Below are positions 1-9,148 of a stretch of 64,000 bases of DNA, piece by piece. Numbering within the stretch: the stretch's first letter is position 1; the number at the start of each line of letters is the position of its first letter. Origin of the DNA: Polyangium sp. y55x31 (GTDB lineage Bacteria > Myxococcota_A > Polyangia > Polyangiales > Polyangiaceae); contig NZ_JARZHG010000007.1 in the NCBI RefSeq assembly GCF_029946505.1, positions 248,001 through 312,000 on the forward strand, in the 5' to 3' direction. A model generated the notes under the pieces. That model did no database searches. It was not told the origin of the DNA and saw nothing but the letters and a program-made list of their open reading frames with translations. Made by a program: the position numbers and the translations under genes.

Positions 1-949
1 CGGCCTCACGCTGGAATCGTTCGAGCGAGGCCACGAGCGCCGCGTGCGCCGCGAGCAGATCGGCCCGCGTCGTGTGCGCGCCGTAGCGGGATCCGGCGCC
101 GCGGCGCGGGCGCATGAAGTCGCGCTGCCTACTGAGCGCGCAGAGCTCGGCCTCGATCTCGTCGCGGTCCCAGCGCGGCTCGCCCTCGGCGCGCAGGCGC
201 ATGACGAGCGCGCGGGCCGGCTCGGTATCGCGGTGCAGCGGATCATTCGCGTGGAGCGCGCCCTCGCTCGCCTCCGCGAAGGCCGACATCTCCGCGATGA
301 TCGCATCGATGGAGCGATCCCGATCGAACGGAGGCCGCTGCCAGCGCGCAGTGAAATGTCGCCAGGCGATGAGCTCCTGTCCGGCGCGGCGAAGCCGCTC
401 GATCGGCCCGGGTCCGTGCTCGCGCCGCCGCAAGAGCCTTCGAACGCCCTCGGGCGGGCGGCCGAGGATCTGTTCGAGCCATCGGTTGAACGCTTCGCCG
501 TAGCGTCGATCCGCCTCGGCCTCGGTCATCACGCGGAACGCCGGATCGACGCCCGCCTCCACGGGGCGCTCGCGCAAGAGGTCCGCGCAGAACCCGTGGA
601 TCGTGCTGATCCGCGCCTCTTCCAGGTGCGCGAGCGCCCGCTCCAGGTTCGCGCGTTGCGCCTCGTCCGGGGCGAGCCTCCGTGCGCGCTCGATTCCACT
701 TCGCAGCCGCAGCTTCAGCTCGCCGGCTGCTTTTTCGGTGAACGTGACCGCGACGATCTCCTCGATCTCCGCGCGCCCCTCGGCGAGCACGGCGACCATG
801 CGCAGCACGAGCTCGGTCGTCTTGCCCGTGCCGGCCGCGGCCTCGACGATCATCGTGCTCCCGAGCGCGCCGCGGATGAGCGCGCGCGCCTCCGCGTCGG
901 CGAGCCCCTCGCCTTGCGGCGCTTCGAACGCGATCGTGCCCTCGATCAC
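1..949 (-). CDS. AddA/UvrD-like helicase-nuclease subunit, partial (3' end beyond left edge)
   Basis: This is the N-terminal part of a superfamily 1A helicase. Reading the minus strand from the GTG at 949 gives a Walker A motif (EAAAGTGKT) about 40 residues in, then motif Ia-like VTFTEKAAGELK and STIHGFCADLL, the signature of UvrD/RecB/AddA proteins. The gene runs off the left edge, so the later helicase motifs and any C-terminal nuclease are not visible. The start overlaps the stop of the upstream AddB-like gene by four bases (GTGA), so the two are probably translationally coupled. Family knowledge: AddAB resects double-strand breaks for recombination. AddA is inferred from the partner gene; a lone UvrD-like helicase is the alternative. 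Confidence 0.8.
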   Translation of the reverse strand, partial: MIEGTIAFEAPQGEGLADAEARALIRGALGSTMIVEAAAGTGKTTELVLRMVAVLAEGRAEIEEIVAVTFTEKAAGELKLRLRSGIERARRLAPDEAQRANLERALAHLEEARISTIHGFCADLLRERPVEAGVDPAFRVMTEAEADRRYGEAFNRWLEQILGRPPEGVRRLLRRREHGPGPIERLRRAGQELIAWRHFTARWQRPPFDRDRSIDAIIAEMSAFAEASEGALHANDPLHRDTEPARALVMRLRAEGEPRWDRDEIEAELCALSRQRDFMRPRRGAGSRYGAHTTRADLLAAHAALVASLERFQREA

Positions 950-3900
950 GGCTCACCTCGGAGCATCCGCAGCCGCATGAACAGCGCGCCGCCGTCGAGC
1001 GAGGTCTCGTCCTTGCGCGCCGCGCGCCTCTCTTCGTGCGGCCCGCACACGAGCCTGTAACCACACGTGTCACACGCCCCTGGCCTCGGCGCGGGTGGGA
1101 AAAACCCTTTGTCGATCGCGTCATCCACGAGCGAGAGAACCTCGACGGCCTTCACGCGTGCCGCCTCGTCGAGCTCGATCACGTGTTCGACATACCCACC
1201 ACGCGAGGTGCAGAACGACAAACTTGCGTCCGCCACCGGCTCCTTCCACACCGCCTCGTACGCGAGGCCGTAGAGCACCGGCTGCAGCACCTCGCCGCCG
1301 TCGATCACGAGCCCCGGCCGCGCGAAGTTCGCTCCCGTCTTCACGTCGGTCACGCGCGCGTGCCCCGTCGCCGCGTGCCGCTCGACCACGTCGATCGCGC
1401 CGTGCAACAAGAACTGACCTTCGATCACCGCAGCCTCGGCCACGCTGCGTGGATCTTCGTGCTCGTGCGGCGGCAGCCCGAACGCGAGATCGTACCGCAC
1501 CGGCCACACGAGCCAGCTCTGATCGGCCACGCGCGCGAGCCACGCATGAAGCTCCACCCGCGCTCGCTCGATCTCGTCGCGGAACACGCTCTCCACCGGC
1601 GGCAGCGTACGCTCCTCGTGCTCACGCGCCGCCGCGTCGAGCCGCTCGTCGAGCACCGCCTCGGCCCGCGACAAACCTTCCGGGCCGAACGGCAACGCCC
1701 CTTCCCGCTCCAGCGCCGCGAGCGTCTCGGCTTGCACGCGGTGGAACAACACGCCGCGCGAGATCGGATCGAGCCTGTCCGGCGAGCCACGCCTTTCGCG
1801 CGCCGGCAACCGATGGATCGCCGCCAGCAAGAATCGATACGGACACGCCGCGAATTTCTCGAGCGCCGTCACCGCATACGGCCGCACGCGCAGCCGGTTC
1901 GCCGCGAGCACGGCCGCCGTGGCCGCGGTCTTTCGCACGATGCCATCGTGATGCGTCACGGGTTTGTCCCACCGCGCCGACCGCGCGCGGAGCGACCGCG
2001 CGAGATGCGGATTCAGGTCGAGCAAGTACTGCGCGCGCCCCGCCGCCTCGGCCTCCTCGCCGCCGTGCAAGAGCCGCCCCAGCATCGCGAGGTCGTGCTC
2101 GGCATCGTCGATCGCATCCTCGGGCTCCGCCGGCGCGGGCCACGCGAGCCGCGCGCCCGCCGCGCTCGCCGCGTCTCGCTCGAGCGCGTCGTGATCGGGC
2201 AGCGTCCCCGTCGTCGCACGCGTGACGTCGAGCCCGTAAAACGAAGGCACGCGCGGCCGTCCTGCCGCCACCTCGACGCGTGGATACGAAAGATGCACCC
2301 GCTCCCGCGCGGCCCCCACGGACAAACGCAGCAGCAGCCTCTCGTTGCGGCTCCGATCCGCCTGCGTCCGCAGCGCCTTCGAGATCACACGCCGGTCCGC
2401 ATCGAGCAGGATCGGATCCTCGCGCGGCGCCTCCGGGAACAGCCGCTCCGCGAGGCCGGGGACGAACACCACCGCGAACGATCGACCCCGCGCGAGCTCC
2501 GGCGTCCCGACGAACACCGCGCCGTACCGCCTCCCCGACGGCGGCGTCACGCGTGACCCGAGCCGACCTTCGAGCACGCGCCGCACCTCGTCGAACGACA
2601 CCGCCGGCAGCTCCGCCATCGGCGCGAGCTCGCTCAGCGCGGAGAGCACGTCCTCCGGCTGCTCCAGCGCCATCCGCGCGAGCCTGCCGAGCTCCTCGAT
2701 CCACACGCCCCAGCTGCCGTGATCGGGCAGCGCCGCGAGCGCATCCACGAGCGGCAGCGCGAACCGCGTGAGCTCGGAGAGGGCCTCGATCTCGCGCTCC
2801 ACCGTCTCGATCCGCGGCGAGCTCGGATCCCGCCGTCGCAAGAGCGCGAGCTCTCGCTCGAACGCCTTTCCGAGCGCCGCGAGCCGCTCGGCCCAGCGCT
2901 CCTTGCGCCCCACGATCGAGGCCTTCGTGAGCAGCCGCTCCCATCCGATCGGCGCGCTCCGCGCGGGCACACGCGCGCCCTCGCTCGCTGCCGCTTGCTC
3001 CCGACGAATCCGCTTCGCCGTCGGCTCACCTTCGAGCAGCGCGCCGAAGAGATCGGCCCGCGGGAGCAAGGGCCGCGGCGCCGCCTCCACCGCGACGATC
3101 TCCTTCGGCATCGGCGCGAGCGACAGGTATTCCGCGAAGCGCCGCGGAGAAAGATCCTCCGCACGACACGCGAGCAGCGCGAGGAACGCGCGTCCCGAAG
3201 GATCCGGCCGCGCAGCCCCGATCGCGAAATGCGCCGGGATCTTCGCGCGACGCAGCGCGCTCTCGAGCAGCGACGCGTACGTGTCCGGCGCCCGCAAGAA
3301 CACCGCGATGTCGTCGAACGGCACCCCGCGCCGCGCCTCCACGAGAATCCGCCGCGTGATCTCCACGCACTCGCGCCCTTCGCCCGGCGCCGAGAAAAAC
3401 GACACGTCGTCGCCCGCCTCCGCGGCCGGAAGCTCCGCCGCGGCGAACAGGTATTGATGCAGCCGCGAGAGCGACGAATGCGAGCGCTCGCTCCGATCCG
3501 TCACGACCTCCGAAGCCAGCGCCGCGAGCGCCTCGACCGCGCGATCGTCCCCCGTCGGCGCCGTCGCAAACGCGACCTCCGCCGCGGCCGCGAGCTCCGC
3601 GACGAACCTTTCTTCGAGCCGCGACGTGATCGGCACGTCGAGCAAGAGCAGCCGCGCCCTTCGAATCTCCTCCGCCTCGCGCACGGCCACCGTCGCCGCC
3701 GCGAGCACCTCCGCGCGATCGGCGATCCGCGCCCGCTCCCGCTGCTCGTCGTAACGACGCGCGAGCTCACGCAGATCCCGACTCCTCGGATCGTCCCCTC
3801 GAATCTCGGCGGGCCCGATGCCCTCGATGCGCAGCTCACCGAGCGTCGCCGCGAGCGTGCTCGCGAAGCTCGGCGTCCGCGCGACCGGCGCGAAATATCC

Positions 3901-4212
3901 GAGCGCGCCCGCTTCGAGCGCGCTCGCCACCGCGCGCGCCACCACCGCCTCCACGCCGAGCGGCGTCGCCGGCGCGAGCCTCCTCCGCGCGAGCTCCGGC
4001 GCGGCGAGGCGCGCCGCGAGTTGCCCGAGCGTCAGACGATGCAGCCCGAAGATCGCGCCTCGCGACGATCCCACCCGCGCCGCGAGATCGAGCGCTGCTC
4101 CGCGGGACGGACCCACCAAAAGCGCGACGGCGTCGGCCTTCCCCTCCCCGAGGAAAACCTCCGCGGCCCGGAGCCGCTCCTCGCTTCGGGGGGACACGAG
4201 CAGACGCAGCAC
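946..4212 (-). CDS. AddB-like PD-(D/E)XK exonuclease subunit
   Basis: A 1088-residue protein from a GTG start. The N-terminal two thirds resemble an inactivated helicase (VVFVPGLAERLFPEAP). The C-terminal part is a RecB-type nuclease: an ACPYRF segment, GAIDVV, then DVKTG supplying the catalytic D and K. The C-terminus has Cys-x2-Cys-x5-Cys (CDTCGYRLVC), which with the upstream Cys of ACPYRF matches the four-cysteine [4Fe-4S] staple known in AddB. It probably pairs with the helicase subunit encoded directly downstream (four-base overlap) in double-strand break resection. An ATG at 4223 is out of frame, so GTG 4212 is the best start seen. The family call is firm; the AddB name rests on the iron-sulfur pattern and the neighbour. 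Confidence 0.82.
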   Translation of the reverse strand: MLRLLVSPRSEERLRAAEVFLGEGKADAVALLVGPSRGAALDLAARVGSSRGAIFGLHRLTLGQLAARLAAPELARRRLAPATPLGVEAVVARAVASALEAGALGYFAPVARTPSFASTLAATLGELRIEGIGPAEIRGDDPRSRDLRELARRYDEQRERARIADRAEVLAAATVAVREAEEIRRARLLLLDVPITSRLEERFVAELAAAAEVAFATAPTGDDRAVEALAALASEVVTDRSERSHSSLSRLHQYLFAAAELPAAEAGDDVSFFSAPGEGRECVEITRRILVEARRGVPFDDIAVFLRAPDTYASLLESALRRAKIPAHFAIGAARPDPSGRAFLALLACRAEDLSPRRFAEYLSLAPMPKEIVAVEAAPRPLLPRADLFGALLEGEPTAKRIRREQAAASEGARVPARSAPIGWERLLTKASIVGRKERWAERLAALGKAFERELALLRRRDPSSPRIETVEREIEALSELTRFALPLVDALAALPDHGSWGVWIEELGRLARMALEQPEDVLSALSELAPMAELPAVSFDEVRRVLEGRLGSRVTPPSGRRYGAVFVGTPELARGRSFAVVFVPGLAERLFPEAPREDPILLDADRRVISKALRTQADRSRNERLLLRLSVGAARERVHLSYPRVEVAAGRPRVPSFYGLDVTRATTGTLPDHDALERDAASAAGARLAWPAPAEPEDAIDDAEHDLAMLGRLLHGGEEAEAAGRAQYLLDLNPHLARSLRARSARWDKPVTHHDGIVRKTAATAAVLAANRLRVRPYAVTALEKFAACPYRFLLAAIHRLPARERRGSPDRLDPISRGVLFHRVQAETLAALEREGALPFGPEGLSRAEAVLDERLDAAAREHEERTLPPVESVFRDEIERARVELHAWLARVADQSWLVWPVRYDLAFGLPPHEHEDPRSVAEAAVIEGQFLLHGAIDVVERHAATGHARVTDVKTGANFARPGLVIDGGEVLQPVLYGLAYEAVWKEPVADASLSFCTSRGGYVEHVIELDEAARVKAVEVLSLVDDAIDKGFFPPAPRPGACDTCGYRLVCGPHEERRAARKDETSLDGGALFMRLRMLRGEP

Positions 4213-4290
4213 GTGCCCGTCATGCCCGGGGACGGCCGCTTTGTCGAGCGTTCCCTTGCATGCCGTGCCCGAGCGCCTGCCCGCTCGCTC

Positions 4291-5319
4291 CTACCGCCTC
4301 GTCCCTTCGACTTCGATCACACACTCTTCCGCACTGCGCTCATCCATTCGCACCTTCGTTCCCAGGAAGGTCCGGATCACCTCGACTTGCGTCCGCGTGT
4401 GCCCCGACGGCGCGATCGTACGAAACGCCCCGCCCTCGCCGAGCGCCATAGGCAAGAGCAGTTGATCCGCGAGATGCTCGCCGACGGGCACACCTGCTTC
4501 GAGGTATCGCTTCACCTCCTTCGCGAGCTTCGAAGCCACCTCTTCCGCGCGCACGCCTCGCTCGCCAAACGCCGTAAACACCTCGGTCACGTGCTCGCTC
4601 TCCACGTCGGCCACGAGCGCGTTTCCCGGCCCCGGGCTGTTCTTCACGACCTCGGGCCGCGCGCACGAACGATCCCACGGCACCTCCGCGAGGAACGCGT
4701 CGACCTCACGCACCCCGACCATGCCCGGGATCTGCGACACGAGCGCGCGAAGCTGCGTCCGTCGTACCTCGCCTCGATCGAGCAGCGAGAGCGAAGCGAG
4801 CCGCGGACAGCCCTCCACGTTCACCTCCACGCGACCTCCGCCGGCCGGGTAAAACCCGTACGACACGAGCCGCGCGGAGACGCTCGCGCCCATACGACGC
4901 ACGATCGGCAAGAACGCGCGCTCCACGAAATCGTAGGGCGGCGCCATCGGGTTGTGCGTCCCGCCCTCGAACACGAGCGACGAGCTGCCGGCCGTCGCGA
5001 GCAGCGCCGGCAGCACCGTCTGGAGCACGAGCGTCGCGCTCCCCGCGCTCCCGATCGCGAACCGATACGCCCCGTGCTTCACCGCGCCCGGCCTGAACAC
5101 GAGCTCGCGCGAGCCGATCTCGTCCCCCGCGACCACCGCGTCACTCACCTCCGCGGCCGCGCGCACGGCCGCGAGGTGTTGACGCATGAGCCCCGGCTTC
5201 GACCGCTTCGCGCGGATCGAGTGCACCCGGAACGCCTGACCCGTCACCATCGACAAGGCGAGCGAGGAGCGCAGGATCTGCCCTCCACCCTCGCCCGTCG
5301 CGCCATCCAGCGTCAGCAT
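4291..5319 (-). CDS. rtcA: RNA 3'-terminal phosphate cyclase RtcA
   Basis: A 342-residue protein with the family hallmarks: DGATGEGGGQILRSSLALS at the N-terminus, the GFYPAGGGRVEV segment mid-protein, EHLADQLLLP and a C-terminal SGHTRTQVEVI whose His307 lies where the family's AMP-linked histidine is expected. RtcA adenylates RNA 3'-phosphates and converts them to 2',3'-cyclic phosphates, which RtcB can then ligate. The gene lies 4 bp downstream of rtcB on the same strand and is surely in the same operon. Length matches E. coli RtcA. Transcription probably comes from the sigma-54 promoter upstream of rtcB. Confidence 0.95.
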   Translation of the reverse strand: MLTLDGATGEGGGQILRSSLALSMVTGQAFRVHSIRAKRSKPGLMRQHLAAVRAAAEVSDAVVAGDEIGSRELVFRPGAVKHGAYRFAIGSAGSATLVLQTVLPALLATAGSSSLVFEGGTHNPMAPPYDFVERAFLPIVRRMGASVSARLVSYGFYPAGGGRVEVNVEGCPRLASLSLLDRGEVRRTQLRALVSQIPGMVGVREVDAFLAEVPWDRSCARPEVVKNSPGPGNALVADVESEHVTEVFTAFGERGVRAEEVASKLAKEVKRYLEAGVPVGEHLADQLLLPMALGEGGAFRTIAPSGHTRTQVEVIRTFLGTKVRMDERSAEECVIEVEGTRR

Positions 5320-5323
5320 CGCC

Positions 5324-6550
5324 TCACCCCTTCACGCACACCACTTGTCGCAGCGTGCGCACGACCTCGACGAGGTCGCGCTGCGCTTGCATCACGTCGT
5401 CGATCGACTTGTACGCGCCGGGCGTCTCGTCGATCACGTCCTCGTCCTTGCGGCACTCGATCCCGGCCGTCATGCGCGCGTGGTCCTCGAGCGAGAACAC
5501 CCGCTTCGCCGCCGAGCGCGACATCTTTCGACCCGCGCCGTGGCTACACGAGCAGAACGACTCGCGGTTTCCCAAACCGCGGACGATGAAACTCTTCGCG
5601 CCCATGCTCCCGGGGATGATCCCGAGCTCGCCCTCGCCTGCGCGCACCGCGCCCTTGCGCGTCACCCACACGTCCTTGCCGTAGTGGTGCTCCTTCGACA
5701 CGTAGTTGTGGTGGCAGTTCACGGCCTCGTTCACGAGCTCGAACGCCGGCAAAAGCCCCGTCTTTCGCACAGCCATGATCGTCGCCTCCATCATGAGCGC
5801 GCGGTTCGTCCGCGCGAACTCCTGCGCCCACGCGAGCGCGCGCCAGTACTGGCCGAACGTCTCGCTTCCATCGGGGATGTAGGCGAGATCCGCGTCCGGC
5901 AAGTTGATGAACCACCGCTTCATGTCCTTCTTCGCGAGGTCGATGAAGTGGCTCCCGATGCGGTTTCCCACGCCGCGCGAACCCGAGTGCAGCATGAACC
6001 ACACGTGGTCGTGCTCATCGAGGCAGACCTCGATGAAGTGGTTGCCCGTCCCGAGCGTCCCGAGATGACCGATCGACGTCCCGCGCCCGATCGTCGGGTT
6101 TTCCTTCACGATCGCCTCGTAGCCCGGCGCGAGCGTTGACCACGCCTTCTGCACGCGCTCGGGCGCATCACCCCACGCGCCGCGGTCGCCGGGCCCGCCG
6201 TTGTTCGTGCGCCCGTGCGGCACGGCCGCCTCGATCGCGCTGCGGATCCCCTTCAGATCGTCGGGGAGCTGCGAGGCCGTGAGCGTCGTCTCGACCGCGA
6301 TCATCCCGCAGCCGATGTCCACGCCCACCGCCGCCGGGACGATCGCGCCGTTCGTCGCGATCACGCTCCCGACCGTCGCGCCCTTCCCGGCGTGCACGTC
6401 GGGCATCACGGCGACCCACTTGTGGAGGAAGGGCAGGGTCGCCACGCGCCGGAGCTGCGCTTCGGCCTCGGTCTCGAACGGCACGCCGCGCGTCCAGGCC
6501 TTGATCGGCACGCCGTCGGTCTCGAACGTCTGGTGGGTCGTCTCGTTCAT
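5324..6550 (-). CDS. rtcB: RNA-splicing ligase RtcB
   Basis: A 408-residue protein, the same length as E. coli RtcB, starting at the ATG at 6550. Visible motifs are MPDVHAGKGATVGS, GVDIGCGMIAVET, LGTGNHFIEV, GSRGVGNRIG, HHNYVSKE and SCSHGAGRKMSR; His337 in the last is the guanylylated active-site residue and has the same number as in E. coli. RtcB joins RNA 3'-phosphate or cyclic phosphate to 5'-OH ends using GTP and Mn2+. The reading frame stays open far upstream of 6550, antisense to rtcR, but that extension has no RtcB homology and is discarded. It is the first gene of rtcBA, divergent from rtcR. Confidence 0.97.
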   Translation of the reverse strand: MNETTHQTFETDGVPIKAWTRGVPFETEAEAQLRRVATLPFLHKWVAVMPDVHAGKGATVGSVIATNGAIVPAAVGVDIGCGMIAVETTLTASQLPDDLKGIRSAIEAAVPHGRTNNGGPGDRGAWGDAPERVQKAWSTLAPGYEAIVKENPTIGRGTSIGHLGTLGTGNHFIEVCLDEHDHVWFMLHSGSRGVGNRIGSHFIDLAKKDMKRWFINLPDADLAYIPDGSETFGQYWRALAWAQEFARTNRALMMEATIMAVRKTGLLPAFELVNEAVNCHHNYVSKEHHYGKDVWVTRKGAVRAGEGELGIIPGSMGAKSFIVRGLGNRESFCSCSHGAGRKMSRSAAKRVFSLEDHARMTAGIECRKDEDVIDETPGAYKSIDDVMQAQRDLVEVVRTLRQVVCVKG

Positions 6551-6593
6551 GGTCGCCTTGCCTTTCACGTCACGGGTGGACGCGGACCGGAAG

Positions 6594-6609
6594 AGCACGC
6601 CGCGTGCCT
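6594..6609 (-). promoter_or_regulatory. Sigma-54 promoter of rtcBA
   Basis: On the minus strand the sequence reads AGGCACGCGGCGTGCT, with GG-N10-GC spacing as required for a -24/-12 sigma-54 promoter. The predicted transcription start is about 30 bases before the rtcB ATG. The activator gene rtcR is divergent, as in other bacteria where RtcR drives rtcBA. A GGATAAATTCC element lies at 6649-6659. Confidence 0.75.
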
Positions 6610-6648
6610 GGCTCTCGGGGCCTTTTTCGGGCCCACACATAGACGCCT

Positions 6649-6659
6649 GGATAAATTCC
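6649..6659. promoter_or_regulatory. Possible RtcR half-site palindrome (GGATAAATTCC)
   Basis: A short palindromic element centred 46 bp upstream of the rtcBA -24 GG. It shares GGATAA with the better dyads upstream of the small-RNA locus and of rsr, but lies closer to the promoter and is less symmetric. This is a weak call. Confidence 0.35.
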
Positions 6660-6703
6660 GATACAGGGGACGAAGAACGTGCTATTCCGTCGCCCACCTT
6701 ACC

Positions 6704-8332
6704 ATGTCCTCCCGACCTCTCGTCGTGTTCGGCCTCCTTGGCACCTCGCTCGACGCGGGCAAAGGCCCGGCGCGGTGGGAGCGCTGGCGGCCCACGGTCT
6801 CGCTTTGCCAGCACGAGGATTTGCTCGTGAGCCGCCTCGTCTTGCTCGCGGAGCCCAGATTCGGCGAGCTCGCCACGCAGATCGAGGAGGACGTCCGCCA
6901 CGCCTCGCCCGATACGATCGTCGAGCGAATCGCGGTCACCTGGAAAGACGCCTGGGATTTCGAGGAGGTTTATGCGGGCCTGCACGACATCGCGCGCGCC
7001 TATCCTTGGAAACCCGAGCGCGAGGATTACCTCGTCCACCTCACGACGGGCACCCACGTCGCGCAGATCTGCCTCTTCCTCCTGACGGAAGCCCGTTATT
7101 TCCCGGGCCGCGTCATTCAGACCTCGCCGCCGCGCAAGGAGGGCCGCAGCGGACCCGGCGCGTATACGATCGTCGACCTCGACCTCTCGCGTTACGACCG
7201 CATTGCCTCGCGCTTCTCCCGCGAGCGCCACGAAGGCCAGAGCTTCCTCAAGGCCGGCATCGACACCAAGAATGCCTCCTTCAATCGCCTGATCGAGCGC
7301 GTCGAGGAGGTCGCCAAGGCCTCGCGCGCCCCGATGCTCCTCATGGGCCCCACGGGCGCCGGCAAGAGCCAGCTCGCCGTGCGCATTTACGAACTCAAAA
7401 AAGCGCGACGCCAGATCCAGGGCGAGTTCGTCCCGGTCAACTGCGCCACGCTGCGCGGCGACGCGGCCATGGCCACGCTCTTCGGCCACAAGAAGGGCGC
7501 GTATACCGGCGCCGTCGCCGATCGTCCGGGCCTTTTGCGCAAGGCCGACGGCGGACTCCTCTTCCTCGACGAAATCGGCGAGCTCGGCCTCGACGAGCAG
7601 GCCATGCTCCTCCGCGCGATCGAGCAAAAGGCATTTTATCCGGTCGGCGCGGACCAGGAGGTCAAGAGTGATTTCCTCCTCATCGCCGGCACGAACCGCG
7701 ACCTCGGCGCCCGGGCCGCGCGCGGAGATTTTCGCGAAGATCTATACGCCCGTATCAACCTCTGGACCTTCCGTCTCCCGGCCTTGCGCGAGCGCCCCGA
7801 GGACATCGAGCCGAACCTCGATTACGAGCTCGAGCTCGCCTCGCGCCTCCTCGGCGTGAACGTCACCATGAACCGCGCCGCCCGCGAGGCCTTCCTCGAA
7901 TTCGCCGTCTCCCCGCGCGCCCTCTGGAGCGGCAATTTCCGCGACCTCAACGCCTCGGTCACCCGCATGGCCACGCTCGCGCACGGCGGCCGCATCACGA
8001 AGGAGATCGTCGCCGAGGAAATCGAGCGATTGGAGCTCTCCTGGACGAGCGGACGCATTCACCTCCAGAATGGCTCTTCCACCGGCGGCGCGGACATCCT
8101 CGCCGAGGTCCTCGGTCCCGAGGCGGGGGCGAAGCTCGATCGATTCGACCGCGCCCAGCTCGAAGAGGTCTTGCGTATCTGCCGCGCCTCGCGCACCCTC
8201 AGCGAGGCGGGCCGCACGCTCTTCGCCGAATCGCGCAAGGAGCGCACCACGGTCAACGACGCCGATCGATTGCGCAAATACCTCGCCCGCTTCGGCCTCG
8301 ACTGGCACACCGCGAGCGGACGCTCTTCCTGA
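6704..8332 (+). CDS. rtcR: Sigma-54-dependent activator RtcR (CARF-AAA+-HTH)
   Basis: A 542-residue protein from the ATG at 6704. The first ~180 residues match the RtcR N-terminal sensor (VVFGLLGTSLD start, VHLTTGTHVAQ), a CARF-like fold. The AAA+ domain has Walker A GPTGAGKS at 215-222, the sigma-54 contact loop GAYTGA at 265-270 (a Phe-to-Tyr variant of GAFTGA), Walker B LLFLDEIGEL and an R-finger region (NRDLGARAARGDFREDLYARI). The C-terminus (residues ~470-540) has a helix-turn-helix-like region. It should activate sigma-54 promoters in response to RNA termini. It is divergent from rtcBA; candidate targets further away are the small-RNA locus at 16338 and rsr at 21549. Confidence 0.95.
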   Translation: MSSRPLVVFGLLGTSLDAGKGPARWERWRPTVSLCQHEDLLVSRLVLLAEPRFGELATQIEEDVRHASPDTIVERIAVTWKDAWDFEEVYAGLHDIARAYPWKPEREDYLVHLTTGTHVAQICLFLLTEARYFPGRVIQTSPPRKEGRSGPGAYTIVDLDLSRYDRIASRFSRERHEGQSFLKAGIDTKNASFNRLIERVEEVAKASRAPMLLMGPTGAGKSQLAVRIYELKKARRQIQGEFVPVNCATLRGDAAMATLFGHKKGAYTGAVADRPGLLRKADGGLLFLDEIGELGLDEQAMLLRAIEQKAFYPVGADQEVKSDFLLIAGTNRDLGARAARGDFREDLYARINLWTFRLPALRERPEDIEPNLDYELELASRLLGVNVTMNRAAREAFLEFAVSPRALWSGNFRDLNASVTRMATLAHGGRITKEIVAEEIERLELSWTSGRIHLQNGSSTGGADILAEVLGPEAGAKLDRFDRAQLEEVLRICRASRTLSEAGRTLFAESRKERTTVNDADRLRKYLARFGLDWHTASGRSS

Positions 8333-8353
8333 ATCCGACCCGAGGACCCTTTC

Positions 8354-9148
8354 ATGCCGCTCGTCTCCCAGGACCTCGGTTTTTCCGGCCAGAACCCGCT
8401 CGCGCTCGCGGCCCTCTTCACCGTGGGCTTCGTGGCCTCGTCAATCAACGCCGTCGCCGGCGGCGGCTCCCTCCTCTCCTTCCCGCTCCTCGTCGCCTTC
8501 GGCGTCCCCCCGCTCGCGGCGAATGCCACGAATTCGGTCGCCCTCTGGCCCGGCTCGCTCGCCAGCGCGTTCGGCTTCCGCGACCAGCTCGCGCGCACGA
8601 AGCGCCATTTGCGCTACCTTACGCTCCCCACGATCACGGGCGCGCTCTTCGGTGCCTGGCTCCTCACGCACACGCCCGAGCGCCTCTTCGATTTCGTCGT
8701 CCCGCTCCTCGTCCTGCTCGCCACGCTCCTCCTCGCCTTCCAGTCGCGGATCCGCAAGGCCGTGCTCGGCAAGAAGGCGCGCGTCCCCGTGGCGCTCGGA
8801 ATCGCTCTTCAATTCCTGGTCAGCGTCTACGGCGGGTATTTCGGGGCCGGGATGGGCATCGTCATGCTCGCCGTCTTTGGCCTCTTCATCGAGGGCACGC
8901 TGCACGAGCTCAATGCGATGAAGGCCTGGCTCGGCGTGGCGATCAACCTCGTCGCCTCGATGTTTTTCCTCCGCGAGGGCCTGCTCTGGCTCGTCCCCGG
9001 CTTCGCCGTCATGGCCGGCGCCATCGCGGGCGGGTATTTTTCCGCGCGCCTCTCGCAGCGCCTCGACCCTGACAAACTGCGCCGGGCCATCGTGGTGCTG
9101 GGAATCGCGATGACGGCCTGGTTTTTCCGGGCCGCCTTCTTTCGCTGA
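8354..9148 (+). CDS. TSUP (TauE/SafE, DUF81) family membrane transporter
   Basis: A 264-residue, strongly hydrophobic protein with about eight membrane segments and the TSUP signatures NAVAGGGSLLSFP near the N-terminus and GYFGAGMGIVMLA in the second half. Family members export or import sulfite, sulfoacetate and related anions; the substrate here cannot be read from the sequence. It starts 21 bp after rtcR on the same strand, so it may be co-transcribed with rtcR, though no functional link is evident. Its stop abuts the stop of the convergent lipoprotein gene. Confidence 0.88.
   Translation: MPLVSQDLGFSGQNPLALAALFTVGFVASSINAVAGGGSLLSFPLLVAFGVPPLAANATNSVALWPGSLASAFGFRDQLARTKRHLRYLTLPTITGALFGAWLLTHTPERLFDFVVPLLVLLATLLLAFQSRIRKAVLGKKARVPVALGIALQFLVSVYGGYFGAGMGIVMLAVFGLFIEGTLHELNAMKAWLGVAINLVASMFFLREGLLWLVPGFAVMAGAIAGGYFSARLSQRLDPDKLRRAIVVLGIAMTAWFFRAAFFR

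Noticed and set aside
6551-7627. N-terminal extension of RtcB by 359 residues
   Set aside because: The open frame is antisense to rtcR; RtcB homology starts at the ATG at 6550, giving the E. coli length.
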